From Pelomyxa schiedti (taxonomy: Eukaryota; Evosea; Pelobiontida; Pelomyxidae), in NCBI GenBank assembly GCA_020536535.1, contig JAHLWZ010000944.1, positions 4,615-39,817 of the forward strand: 35,203 bases of DNA, in the 5' to 3' direction. Position numbers and translations under genes: made by a program. Position 1 is the stretch's first letter; every line of letters begins with the position of its first letter. Shown here piece after piece: positions 20,528-35,203 of the stretch. The notes below the pieces were generated by a model, which did not search any database, was not told where the DNA came from, and saw nothing but the letters and a program-made list of their open reading frames with translations.

Positions 20528-23500
20528 ATGGCACTGTTGTGGAGCCAGCGGTTAGTGCAAGCTTTTGTGTTGGCGGCGTTTACGTCGCTGTTTGCGGGTC
20601 TCGCGTATTCTCAAAGTTCAAAACAACCCGTGGCTGGATCTCCTGCGATAAGCGGAGAAATACGATACAGCGTTGGAATGTCATACAAGTAATTGCGTAT
20701 TCCTAAGTAAATGCGACATTTATATTATGAATGATAGGTACAAGATGTGGACCTCGGTACAAACCCGCGGGTCTGTTAAAACCACAGAGCACGAGGAGCT
20801 CTCTGATGCCTCCTTTTATTGTACAGTTGTCTTGGTACTATTCCCCGCTGTTATTCTCACTCTCTGAAGTATCCAAATTTGCAGAATTGTATTGCAGAAG
20901 ACGAAACTTCTTATTACATCTCAGTGAACTTGTACGACCTAAATCTCTTTGGAGGAGGAACTACAACAAAAATGCAACCTGTTGCCACACAGAAAGTGAC
21001 GAACCCAACAAAAATTGACCTAACAACAATTCCCGAACCCCCATCTGGTTCTCTTAGGGTCAACCCAGGGGGTGAAGCTGTAGGAAACCCTCTATTCTTC
21101 CAACAAAATAAAACTGGAGGTGTGAATTTGGTGTGGTACAATGAAAACGACCCCCCACAAGCTCTGAGTCTGCAGATATCAGTGGTGAACCTACTTCAAA
21201 CAAATGTTGGGACATTGAAAGAGCCAACGGGAAGTGCTCTCACAGAAGAAAGCAGCTGCTCTGGGGACCGTGTTACATATTATTTCAGCTCGGGAAACAC
21301 TATGGAAAAGACCTATAGCGAAAAAGACTATCACTACTTCTCTGATCCTCTTCTTACTCCGAACAATGTGGAAATTTCTGGAAAAGGGGCCCTTAGCTTT
21401 CATAATGATGGCCATATCTCTACTTCCATACTGGATGAAACAGTGACTTTGGTTGATGCCTCCCCGCACTATGCACCCTCTTCCATGAATCAAGGGGATA
21501 AACGCATTTACTCAAGCCGAAGTGATGACTCCAGTTCAACACATGTTGGTCCTGCTGTGCCCGACGTTGAACTCACTGCAGTGGGGCACGCTGCGTTATC
21601 ATTCATTGGAATGTCTCCCACCACGCACATGTCTTCAGCAAGTTTCCTCGACTTGGTGTCACCAACCCAAAAGTTTAACAAAGGAACTCCCAGCCAAGTT
21701 GCGGCTAAACTGATGCAATTCATCACACCTCGTATGGTTGATGTAGCTTCTTCGCTTGACATGGTTATCAAAGAAGATATTGGTGCTGTAGTACTTGAAG
21801 ATCTCATCACCACACTTCAGGTATCCTCCTTCTTTTCTTTATGAGGATTTTTTAATTTCTGTCAGAATTCGCCTGAAGATCTGCCACATCTTGTTAGACT
21901 TCTTGATGTCTTGCTGACTTTTCCTTCTTCTGTGAGAGACACCCTCTTATACATTGCCGCTGTAACAAGTGAAGAAAATTTCTTGAAGTAATTGCCAAAA
22001 AAACCAAGGATAGGGCAACCTAATGGCTCAACACAGGTTTGGTTTGTACTCGCCTGATGTAGAGATTTGTGTACAAGCAGCTTTGATGGCAACGGAGATC
22101 CCAAACCCATCAAAAACAACTTTAGAAGCTCTTGCTGATATAGGGCTTCGTCGGCAATATTCTAGAGTCTCATATGAACCCGAAAGCAAACTGTCTGGAC
22201 TATTCTTCTCTGACTTGAAATGTGCTGCCCTGGTGTCATACACCCAAATGATTGACAAATACGAGTCACATCGGTAGCTTCACTCTTGCAGTATACGCAT
22301 TCTGACCAAAGAAGGTGCCTGGAAACCTTTCAAAATATACTCCCCCTTTTGGACGATTATAGCAATCCACAAATGTTTTGTGTGCTTCATGCCCTAAGTT
22401 ATCTTCCTTGCGGATCTATCCCACCAGACACGCTAGAGCGTCTCTTATCACATCCCAATCCATCTATTCAGAGCACTGTAAGGTAGTCCTTAGCTGTTCC
22501 ATCCTGTATTCCCAACCACACCTTAAGTTTGATGCAGTCCAAAAAGGCTCACGCTTCCTCGGGATCCCGGGAACAAGGTACCATTCATTCACCTGGCTCC
22601 TTTTTAACAGTTTTTATGTTGGTAAGGGTTTTACCGGAATTACACCTTTTCAAAGAGTATTCTACTTGGAGGCCATACCATTAACTCTCGTTTTTATGTG
22701 GACCTGTTTGCTGGCTCCAATTTTAACTGTGCTTCACCGGCTGACCTGCAACACTCTTCCATGGTGAATTAGTAAACATTCAATTTGCATCTTATCGTTT
22801 AAGCAGGCAAGAATCAATTTAGGAGCCAACACAAATTTTCTGGGTTTTTGTGGGGAAGCATTTAGAGCAGATGCATACTACAGCAGTACCGAAAACGTAG
22901 ATTCCAGGAATAGTGTCTCGGTCAGGTAAAAGTCATAACCGTCTCAATTGACTGCACTAAATTTTGACAGTGTCTGGGGGAATGTTATCTATGCAAGAAA
23001 TTTGAACCTTGATTGCAGTTTACATACATCAGGTTAACCTGATATCTCCCTCTATAATTGGCCTAAACAGTCTTGCACAGATATCACCCATTTTGCACCA
23101 GGCTTTTCTACGCGCTACACTGTTTGGGTTGTGGGAATACCAATTACCTTCACGGCTGGAGTGCACCTAAACTTTGATTTGAAGTGGGGTTGGAAGATTT
23201 GCGACTCAAACCTCACAGCTATGATGCAACTGGAGCCAAAGGCCTACGTGGTAAAGAGCTTACATTTCTCCTGCTTGTTTTATACAAGGCAATAGATGTT
23301 TGGTGGCTCTGCGGAAGTGGATCTGTTTTTGCTTAAAGCTGGAGTCTTACTTCAAGGCGGATTTGGCACCGAAATAAACCCACAAGCCGAGATTGAAGGA
23401 GACCACTGCAGTATCAGAGCATTTATAAAGTCCCGCTTTTCCTCTCTGAGTGTTCCCACGCTCACATTTCAACAGGCGCACTGGCCCTCCATTGCTCGTA

Positions 23501-23705
23501 GACTTAGAAGCCTATCACTCCTGGAAACACTGTCACCTTTTGCACAAGAACAAGTGCAGCTGGGGAAAGCAACGCTCCAAAGTGCTGTGGTCATGGAGTA
23601 AGTTCCACAACCCACTTGTCTCCGACTTACGCATCACTAACTCCTCACGCAGGTCTTCCCTCAGTAGACTACGTGCTAGCCGAGAGAGACTGGGACATCA
23701 GATGA
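20528..23705 (+). CDS. Secreted vitellogenin-N / MTP-like large lipid-transfer protein
   Basis: Fourteen exons (20528-20688, 20738-20834, 20885-21820, 21866-21987, 22037-22232, 22292-22477, 22538-22577, 22627-22763, 22807-22925, 22971-23032, 23081-23250, 23296-23449, 23502-23597, 23653-23705) give 842 aa, close to human MTP (894). Residues 1-29 are a signal peptide. The N-terminal part has the beta-barrel pattern of the family (RYSVGMSYKYKMWTSVQTRG, then SYYISVNLYDLNLF, then CSGDRVTYYFSSG). Residues about 350-565 look like the alpha-helical solenoid (LPHLVRLLDVLLTFPSSVRD, MFCVLHALSYLP). The C-terminal part is beta-rich with spaced cysteines (SRFYVDLFAGSNFNC, HCHLLHKNKCSWG). These proteins shuttle or carry lipid in the ER lumen or outside the cell. 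Assignment rests on pattern and architecture, not on a strong signature, and several later splice sites were chosen only by frame. Confidence 0.65.
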
Positions 23706-23755
23706 CCCGATGCACTTATGTGAACATTCCTCATTCGTTCTGTAACGTTTTTGCA

Positions 23756-23761
23756 AATAAA
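23756..23761 (+). promoter_or_regulatory. Poly(A) signal AATAAA of the MTP-like gene
   Basis: AATAAA lies 51 nt after the stop codon and only 24 nt before the next start codon (23785), within a 79-nt intergenic gap. Confidence 0.5.
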
Positions 23762-23765
23762 CAAC

Positions 23766-23784
23766 AAAAAAAAAACAATCGATC
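23766..23784 (+). promoter_or_regulatory. Poly(dA)-CAATCGATC element at the SGNH start
   Basis: Ten A followed by CAATCGATC directly abut the ATG at 23785. The CGATC tail recalls the element before the Trx-UBX gene. Confidence 0.3.
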
Positions 23785-24709
23785 ATGGGCAAGTCTCTTT
23801 TCGTTGTGCTGTGCGTTGCTTGTGTGGCCTGCGCTGAGGTAGGCCCAATTCCATGGATTCTAAAAAAAAAAACCGAAACAACGGCCGCATTCATTTAGTT
23901 CTAATGACATTTTCTTAGCCCTTCATCGTTTCGTGCATAGGTATTTGGTTTTTTTTTTTTTGTCAAGTTCCTTTGGATTGACTGGGGTATTATGTTTGTT
24001 GAAGGTGACAGCATTACTGAGGGATATGGCACCGATGACCCAAGGAGCTGGCCAAATGTGCTTCAGGTTCTATTGGGAACTGATGTTGCCACTGTGAATA
24101 ACTTTGGCGTGTCTGGTACCACTATGATGAAGAATGTAAGGATATTAGCTTACTTACTATTTCTCATATAAAGCAAGGGTGACTATCCGTACTGGAGCAC
24201 TTCAGCGTATTACAAGGCATTACTCAGCAATCCAGACATTGTCATCATTCAGTTGGGCACCAATGATGCAAAGACTTATCAATGGAATGCAGCTGAGTAT
24301 ACCAATGACTACACTGAGATGGTCAAAGAATTCGCAGCACTCCCGTCTGCTCCGGTTGTGTATGCAAACATTCCTCCCCCACTCTATGAGGACGGAGTGT
24401 ACTCTATGAATGCTACAGTCATAAACTATGTACTTCCTGACCTCATCCATGACCTAGCAGGAGACCTTGCGATAGAGCTCATTGATGGTTTGTGCCCCTT
24501 TTCTCACTGCACTATGCCCCCTTCCAAACTCTATCTCAATCACCCACCTGGGAATTATCACTCACACCAACCAACGGCCATTAGTGTTTGACCACATGGG
24601 CACAGTGCAGCTTACACACTCGTCCTGGTTCCAGGATGGTTGCCACCCCAATCAAGATGGTTACCAGGTTCTGGCCGAAACAGTCTATTCTGAAATACGC
24701 CCTTGGTAA
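23785..24709 (+). CDS. Secreted SGNH (GDSL-type) hydrolase
   Basis: Four exons (23785-23838, 23968-24135, 24178-24487, 24585-24709) encode 218 aa. The first 17 residues form a short signal peptide ending VACA. All four SGNH blocks are present: GDSIT with the nucleophile Ser33, the oxyanion Gly65 in NNFGVSGTT, GTND with Asn103, and DGCHPNQDGY with Asp195 and His198. The enzyme should be an active esterase, lipase or carbohydrate deacetylase acting outside the cell or in the secretory pathway; the substrate cannot be inferred. It lies 79 bp downstream of the MTP-like gene on the same strand. The 129-nt first intron contains a T12 run, and its acceptor at 23967 is chosen because it gives the beta-strand just before GDSIT. 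Confidence 0.9.
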
Positions 24710-24815
24710 CACACGAGGCCTCCTAGGAAACAAAGAAACTTTTCCGCCCCTCCACTTCCAAAAACGTTCTCCTTTTCTGTTAGTAACAAAAAGCTTGGTT
24801 TCGTGTCTGTGGCTG

Positions 24816-26054
24816 ATGAACGCATCGACAACAGCAAGGACTGGGGCCGAGACCGGCAGCGTTGGGGTTTCGGGGGGCACGGTAACGGCAGGCACGACGA
24901 CAGTTGACACAGACACCCGCGACGTGGCGCGAGTCTGCAGTGGCGAGGGCGGCGGCGACAACGACGAGGCAGACATATCGGGAGGCGTGGACCGCAACCG
25001 CACAGGCGGCGCGTGGACCCCAGACCACGACGAGCCCCTTCCTGAAGGAGGCAGTGTGGGCGGCGGGGGCGGGAAAGGACATGGAGGCCGGGGTGGGGAT
25101 GGCGAGGGCGAGGGAGAGGGAGAGGGAAAGAGAGAGAGGGAGGGAGAGGTAGAGGGAGAGGGAAATGGAGAAGGGGCAGGGGCAGGGGCAGGGACAGGGG
25201 CGAGGCCCGAGCCAACAGCGAAGAAGAGAGCGAGGGTGGTGGGGGAGAGCGGGAGGGGGGCAGGGAGGAGGCACCGGGTGACCTTCGCCGTCGGGCGCGA
25301 CGACGTGCACGTCTTCGACAAGAGGGACGCGCCGTCGGTGAACATACACGAGATTGAGCAGGCTGTCATTGTGAGCGTTGTTGTTGTTGTACTACTGCCA
25401 TTTGAAGGTTTTTTTTTAGCGGGGGAGGAGGAGTGGTGAGTGTGCTTTGTCAATGAACTCACTATGACATATGAAAGGAGGAGAACCAAGAAACATTGCA
25501 CACACTCCAGGAGCCTATTATTGAAAACGCTCTTAGTATTGAGGAGGCAGTGGAAGTTAAACAGACATTCAATTTCAGTGGGTGTGTACATGCATTATCC
25601 ATTTTTTTCTCTCTCTCTTTCTTTTTTTAAACACTGGTGGTGTAAAGAAATACCCTCAATATTCTATGGTAAACCGTATTCTAATTGGAGTATTGTGAAC
25701 TACATTTTATTGCTGGAACCTGTTCCTGTTTCAGTTTAGAGGGCACAGTTACTGCAACCTTTGACACTGAAACTATGACAGTTTCACAATTGAAGGAAGC
25801 TTTGAATGCTCGCGGCCTTTCCGCTGTGGGCCGCCGACATGAACTCCAAGTGTGCATTCACCACCTTGGTTTTTTTTTCCATATTACTGACATTCAATCA
25901 GAAACGGTTGGAGGATGACCTGACCAAAGGAACTGATACAAAAGCCACAGTGACTACAAACAAAGGACACCCACCAAAGCCCACAAAGAAGAAAGGGAGA
26001 CTCAAGAAAGACCACTCCTCAGAACTTCCCAGCTGGTTACAATGGCAGTCCTAA
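24816..26054 (+). CDS. Small SAP-domain protein with RVTF (PP1-docking-like) motif
   Basis: Four exons (24816-25370, 25478-25577, 25740-25849, 25902-26054) give 305 aa. Residues 1-150 are low complexity: Thr/Asp/Gly-rich, then GE/GEGEGE and GAGAGA runs from a polypurine tract, then a KKRAR basic patch. Residues 154-157 read RVTF within RRHRVTFAVGRDDVHVFD, which fits the RVxF docking motif for protein phosphatase 1 and a downstream hydrophobic site. Residues 231-262 (MTVSQLKEALNARGLSAVGR, then KRLEDDL) form a SAP helix-extension-helix DNA/RNA-binding motif. A basic tail (KPTKKKGRLKKDH) follows. A nuclear nucleic-acid-binding PP1 adaptor is a reasonable guess. The start is the first in-frame ATG after the preceding gene's stop. 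Acceptor 25739 is chosen by frame. Confidence 0.8.
25101..25205. repeat. Polypurine (GGGA/GAGAGG) tract inside the SAP gene
   Basis: About 100 bp are almost purely A and G on the + strand, with repeated GAGGGAGAGG and then GGGGCAGGGGCAGG units. They encode Gly-Glu and Gly-Ala dipeptides in the SAP protein. Such tracts can form triplex or G-quadruplex structures. Confidence 0.7.
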
Positions 26055-26059
26055 ATCTT

Positions 26060-26107
26060 CCTTTGTGGTCACCATGTACTCATTATTATTGTCAGTGACC
26101 ACAAAGG
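26060..26107. repeat. Perfect 13-bp hairpin just after the SAP gene stop
   Basis: CCTTTGTGGTCAC (26060-26072) pairs perfectly with GTGACCACAAAGG (26095-26107) around a 22-nt loop, beginning six nt after the stop codon. It should form in the 3' UTR. No AATAAA follows closely, so a role in 3'-end formation or transcript stability is possible. Confidence 0.65.
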
Positions 26108-26145
26108 CCAATTTCAGAAACTTGCAAAGCACTCAGCACCAATTC

Positions 26146-26169
26146 AAAAAAAAAAAAAAAAAGCGATTG
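26146..26169 (+). promoter_or_regulatory. Poly(dA)-GCGATTG element upstream of the FAN gene
   Basis: Seventeen A followed by GCGATTG, about 100 nt upstream of the ATG at 26271, in the 216-bp gap after the SAP gene. Confidence 0.3.
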
Positions 26170-26270
26170 AGCGAGCGTATCATCACCATCAATTATGCCA
26201 AGATCTAGAGATCTTTTTTTTCCATAAAAACAAGATTAAACACAAACGAGAGGGACGCTCACGCGGGAGG

Positions 26271-30273
<4,003 letters not shown>

Positions 30274-30557
30274 TTTCAAATCCGGTTTCGGAGTTTTTTT
30301 TTTCCCTCTTTTGCGGTACTTCACGTTAGTTCAGTGCGTCCTTGTGTTAACCAATAGAACACCAAGCCACCATCACTCTGCTCTAAACAAACACGGTTTT
30401 GATGTCTGGAACGAAACCGGAGAAACTGATCGATCCCGCCAAAACTAGTGCCACCGGGCGCACTGTTTACTGCTAGGCGAATCCGTCTAGTCTTTCTCAA
30501 AATAAGAACTATATCACAAAAGAAATACAGTTTGTTGTTCTACTACTATTCAACGTC

Positions 30558-33500
30558 TCAGACCTTTGATGTGTCAGAGGAAGTTGGTGTGTCAGGACCA
30601 AAATCTGTTGTGCAGTGCACGTCAATATCCACCTTTTTGCCAGGGCATCCCATGAGCCGCTGCTCCAGCTGCTCGTGGGCCACAAATCTCCTCCTGTCAT
30701 ATGTGCGTGTGTTGCCAAACAGCTTTGGCACCCACACCCTCGCCAGCAATTCATAGCCAAGGCAAGCAAAGAAACACGCCACGGCAAATCCCACAATGAT
30801 TCCACGGAAGTCATACGGGATTCTGATTGGATTCTCTCCAATGCCTTCAAACGTTGATGATGACGATGGCGATGACAATGACAACGAGAGTGCTGACGAT
30901 GACGCAGACGACGACGAAGAAGAAGAAAACGCCGGGCCGTTGGGCAGTTGATACCAAGTGTAGAATCCTGCTATATCCTGGAACAGAATGAAAAAGTTGA
31001 ATGCCGTGTCGAATAGAACTCCACATAGGAGCCACAGGTTGTGCCATGGCCATTTCATGAATGGATACCCAAGCGAGAATACAATTGCCACAATGGGAAG
31101 CTGGAATTGCCTGTTTACATAGGTGAACTATATTTATGTTTTTTTTTTTTTTTTTTTAAATAGTAATAGGAGGAGGACTTCACATACGAAATTAAGATCA
31201 CAACAGCCGTTGGATGGGAGTTGTTGAAAGTTACTCCATCCGGCGGGATAGGGTGCACCCACCAATCTTGGTTCTTTGCTGTAACATAGACAAGTACAAT
31301 GAATGCGATGTTGATGATGAGCTGGCCGATTACGGAAGTGAACACCGGAATACTGATAAGAGAGGATGTAGGTTTTCGTTTTGACAATTTTTTGCAAGCT
31401 GCTGTATGGCTCACTGAATGAAATTATCAATTTAAATCAGGGCTGAGAATGAATTGGAATACTTACTTGTCCATGAAAGCACAAGAGTCAAGACAACATC
31501 TTGGTATAAGAAGTGCCAATTTCCAAGGTTACAATATGTGTAATACAACAATACAACGTCTGTATATTGGATCATGGAATACAAAGCCATATACTTGAAT
31601 AATGAAAAAGAGGTAGCCAGGGCACATCTAGATTCTTTCATAAGGTGATTATGGCTGAACGAGTGCACGCAACCTTCCCTCTTTGAGGAGAGTGAGAACA
31701 GAGCTTATATTTGGCACAGTGCTGGTGAATGGAGCTGCAATGGAGGCCTCAGTCTCGGCCAGGCTCAGGCCAACTCTTGCCGCCTTCAAAGCCCCACAGT
31801 CATTAGTTCCATCTCCACACATTCCCTGAAAAGGGATGTCACTACTCAATGAGGGAGTTGTAATTCGTACTGTGAAATAGCCCATATTTTCAAAGGCTTC
31901 AACCAGTTGTCTCTTTTGATCTGGTTTCATGCGGGCAAATACTTGGCCTCTTACCAGAATCATATCAAACCTTGAAATTGAAAGGTACTTTCAATCACAG
32001 GAAAAGTCCATGGGAGGATTGTGAGTGCATGGCATACTTCTGCCCTCCTTTGGAAAGATAGTATGAGAATGCGTCACTGTGAAGAGCGTATTGGAAGAAC
32101 TTGTGGCCATCTGCATTTCAATTACTCTAAGGAAGATATGCAGGAATTGATTGACTGTACCAGTGGGTTTTAGAGTGAGTGGGTCCAGAGGTGGGTACGA
32201 CTCTTCCAATGGGCGCCACACAACGTCTCCATCCCTGTACTCTGCCAAATAGATATAATTTGGCGCCCGAAGGATTTGGCACGTTCGAGCAACAGAAATG
32301 GCAGTCTGCAGATTATCTGGCAAATCATTACTTCCACCCCCAGTAATGTTAAAACTACATACCACCAGTGGCCATGACACTCCTAATACGAGCTCGGGAT
32401 AGTTCCTGTATCGTTGGGGCACTTTCGGGCTTAAGTGGATTGTTGAGAATGAGCAAACACTGGAATTCCAGGTCGTGTTCAATCTCTTCTTGAGGGGAAC
32501 CGAGTCTCTGCAGATTTTATTAGGAAAGGCCACAGTTATAGTGTTGCAGTACGATTTTTGAAGCTTTGACTGTTTTGCTAGCACAAGCAATTACACGATA
32601 TCCCTGGGATGTGCACTGCGACAGAGTGCGCTCAAATCCAACAGGCAGTGTTGATTTGATGCACAGTGACGAAACGACTTCAGGTGCTCCCTTTGCAACC
32701 ACCACAACGGTCTTTGGTGAGTGTGTCCACTGTGCTATTACAACTTGGCGTTGCATTGCTGGAGTAAAGTCGAATCTGCCATAGATGTTACTTGTAAATG
32801 AAGTCACTAATGCACGAACCTCTTAAGTATCTTGATACACCGAGGTTTTTCTCCAGGAGCAGTGGGCTCAGGTTCCATAACACTTGTTATCATTTTATCA
32901 TCTTCAATTTTCTCTTCCAAGTGCCACTTGGTGAATTCGACCATCTTGACATCAAGTGGGTCTCCTATCAGTTGATCTCCCATCAACCCAACAGAATGGC
33001 AGCAAGTCAAAACTGCCATTGCACCACTGTTTAGAGCCCGAGGGTCATTCACGCAAAGCCTGGTATCTACATCGCTGGTACTGAGGGCTAGGCGAGTTTT
33101 TCCAGCACTTGTATCTGACGAGGAGGAGGGTGGGCCGGCAGTGTCAGGAGTTATGGCACCTACAACTTCAAGCCCTTCTTCCTGTTATGAAGGAATTTGG
33201 TAAGGGAATTTCAGGATAGCTGGAGCGGCACTTACCGTTAGTGTTCCTGTTTTGTCAAATGTCATGAGCTGAACTTTTCCAGCTTCGTTCACTCGCTTGG
33301 GGCTGATGCAATAAACATTTCTGTGTTCCTATGTAAGAAATTGCAATCCAAGTAGAAGGATACCTGGATTTCAGCCTTCCCACTGCATTTATGGTTCCTA
33401 TAGTGAGAGCTAAGGGAAGTGCAGGAGGGACGATGATAGTTATCAGATCCAATCCCCTTATAGCGATTTGACCGGGAGGAGTATTGTGCTTTGCATAGAG

Positions 33501-35147
33501 ATAGAACGCATAAATAATGCCCCCAAAGGCAATGGCAAAGAGCAGTGCAATGAACTTCAAGGAGTCTTGCTGGAACGTGAATTTTGTGGGAGGCGGATAT
33601 AGTATCGTCTTCATGAGCATCCCTTTTGTGGTGGAATATCCTGTTCGTATCACCAGAGCTTTAACGTGGCCTTCCGTTGGTTTCACACAAAGAATCTGTG
33701 TACCAGAATACAGTGTGTACTTGCCCATCTTGTCAGGATTGTATGGACCCTCCTCATTCTACACTCTCCATTAATGGATGGTTTAGTATGTCAATTCTGT
33801 GAATAAAACGCACCTTCTTGGGAAGAGGCGATTTGAGCACAGGTGTACTCTCCCCTGTAAGACTGCTCTCATTGACGATTACATACCCGGATGTCAGAAC
33901 AACGTCGCAGGGAATTTGTTTCAAGTCATTAAGGCTCACCAAGTCCCCTGCAAAAAAAAATATAAGTTAGCGCAAGGAGTCAGAAGGAGGCACATACCTG
34001 GAATGAGTTTAGTGCTGTCTATTTGCTCCACGGTATCCTTATTGGAGAATCTACTAATTGGACAACTGAACATTGCCATCCTCCTTAGATTGTTCATGTT
34101 CTTGTAAACCGAATACATATTGGCAATAGCTGACAGAATCGAAGTGAGGAAGATGATGATGGCATACCAGTAGTACAACTCACATCCCCATAGAATAACA
34201 GAGAAAAGCTAGCAATAGATAAGTCCTTGGAAAAAACAAGAATGCAATTACTCACTTGAAAGAAGTAAAATGGGTGCAGAATCTCTTCAACAAAGAGTCG
34301 CGGAATTGATTTTTTGGGAATATAAATCAGGTTTTCCCCGTACAATGCTGTTAATGAAGCTCTTGTATCTGCGCTCACACCCCGATTCGCCCGGGAATGC
34401 AGTACAGAAAAGGGTAAATCCCAATTGTATATGACTCTCCCAAACTTCGAGCCACCCTATTCATACTTAGAATTTTTTTCAGCTCCTAAAAACCTAGATC
34501 AACCTTTAGGAAGTATCTGTAGCACCTAAAAACAGAGAGCAAAGCATGGCCACTGGGCAACCTCTCGGCCTCATTCTCTGGGTCTTTTTCTACCCCCTTC
34601 TCACTCGTATTGACTGCCTCTAGTTTCTCCTCAGAACGAAATATGGAAGCCACATTTGGGATCCTCTGTTGTTGAGTCCTCCATACCAGAAGTGCCCGGG
34701 CCTCCTGTACTGCACATGACCGGCATGTAAGGACTATCAGCAGTGCCGGAAACCACCAGCAGACAAGTAACAGTATTCCCCCAGTTAACACACAGCCCTA
34801 CATGAATGAATAAAATAATTTCACGAAAAAAACATTTCTAATAAACATATATAATAAACACAAAATAAAGTCAAAACAGTAAACGAATTACCACGCATTG
34901 TTTTTAAAAAATAAAAAATCACAAAAGGGGGAAGAAGTCTTACAATCGCAAAGGCAATGACAAAAGGGATGAAAGGCTTGTAAGGGACAACATCACTGAG
35001 CTCGTTCTGAGGGGTGTCATCAGCCTTGAGTGATGCTATTTCCTTGACCCTCCTTTGCCTCTCAGCAGCCTTGGTGTCCATCATTTCTACATGGTGCAAA
35101 CGGTCTGTCTTTGCCAAGTCCAACTCCCAGTCATTACTTTGTCTCAT
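30558..35147 (-). CDS. P5B-type P-type ATPase (ATP13A family)
   Basis: Seventeen exons on the minus strand (35147-34944, 34797-34504, 34456-34256, 34208-33998, 33947-33814, 33758-33364, 33320-33236, 33181-32820, 32775-32553, 32507-32363, 32316-32161, 32110-32038, 31970-31871, 31825-31674, 31627-31467, 31413-31188, 31110-30558) give 1224 aa. P5B pumps such as ATP13A2 export polyamines from late endosomes and lysosomes. All catalytic motifs are intact: TGES (334-337), membrane motif PPALP (459-463, the P5B form; P5A has PPELP), phosphorylated Asp502 in DKTGT, KGAPE (657-661), TGDN (750-753) and GDGTND (865-870). A poly-Ser stretch lies in the last luminal loop. The start at 35147 gives a charged cytosolic N-terminus followed by the first hydrophobic pair. 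Its 3' end faces the FAN gene across 284 bp. Clear family; cargo is inferred. Confidence 0.96.
30853..30931. repeat. GAT/GAC-rich microsatellite coding poly-Ser in the P5B ATPase
   Basis: A run of GATGAC/GACGAC/GAAGAA triplets on the + strand reads as Ser-rich sequence on the coding minus strand, in the loop before the last membrane span of the ATPase. Length variation here would not shift frame. Confidence 0.6.
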
Positions 35148-35203
35148 TGTGAAATGTGTCTGTGTAGGTTGTTGTGTGCCAACCTTTTGTAGTTGTTTGT
35201 GGT

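Noticed and set aside
20261-20692. Longer N-terminus for the MTP-like protein
   Set aside because: The upstream codons are Arg/Lys/Gly-rich without pattern and would place the hydrophobic signal peptide internally.
20528-24709. Operon-like pair of secreted proteins (MTP-like and SGNH hydrolase)
   Set aside because: A 79-bp gap with its own AATAAA and a separate poly(dA) element fits ordinary compact spacing; there is no evidence of a shared transcript.
24581-25591. 336-codon minus-strand frame opposite the SAP gene
   Set aside because: Pro/Ser repeats are the antisense of the polypurine tract; the + strand carries the RVTF and SAP motifs and consistent splice sites.
31971-31998. 28-nt intron in the P5B ATPase
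   Set aside because: Donor 32037 with the same acceptor gives a 67-nt intron, keeps frame and a more family-like join into the FARM motif.

Overview
This is a window of nuclear DNA from a gene-dense, intron-rich single-celled eukaryote. I inferred splice models by requiring GT-AG boundaries, an open reading frame and agreement with the expected protein family. They give thirteen protein-coding genes in 35 kb and about 108 introns. Most introns are 39-60 nt, nearly all are GT-AG and many are T-rich. AATAAA follows several stop codons, and neighbouring genes are often less than 150 bp apart. The gene set (VPS26, TAF11, a CCAR1/DBC1 homologue, a FAN/NSMAF BEACH protein, a P5B ATPase, an LRR-Ras fusion and an intronless ankyrin-type gene) suggests a free-living protist. 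An amoebozoan-like organism is my guess from gene content only. Nothing bacterial, viral or CRISPR-like was seen.

Layout, left to right. At 50-2055 (+) is an LRR-Ras-like GTPase. At 2328-4209 (+) is a multi-pass membrane protein with a DxNGDGxPDxD loop. At 4550-6153 (+) is VPS26. At 6154-7530 is the only long gene-poor stretch, with a 68-bp-arm inverted repeat, three smaller hairpins and an unassigned coding-like fragment. At 7531-9936 (+) is a thioredoxin-UBA-ZZ-UBX fusion. At 10014-11431 (-) is TAF11 with a long RG-rich N-terminus and a one-base frame break in a C11 run. At 11668-16700 (+) is a CCAR1/DBC1 homologue sharing a 236-bp divergent promoter with TAF11. At 16917-17867 (-) is a GNAT acetyltransferase. 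At 18012-20228 (-) is an intronless ankyrin-like repeat protein. At 20528-23705 (+) is a secreted vitellogenin-N/MTP-like lipid-transfer protein. At 23785-24709 (+) is a secreted SGNH hydrolase. At 24816-26054 (+) is a small SAP-domain protein with an RVTF motif. At 26271-30273 (+) is a FAN/NSMAF homologue. At 30558-35147 (-) is a P5B ATPase.

There is no operon and no sign that the genes form one system. Two loose themes recur: endomembrane and lipid handling (VPS26, MTP-like, SGNH hydrolase, FAN, P5B ATPase) and transcription/chromatin (TAF11, CCAR1, SAP protein, GNAT). The least usual items are the Trx-UBA-ZZ-UBX fusion, the LRR-Ras protein with changed nucleotide-site residues, the long inverted repeat near 6.6 kb and the MTP-like protein. 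All exon coordinates come from reading the sequence by eye, without transcript data.
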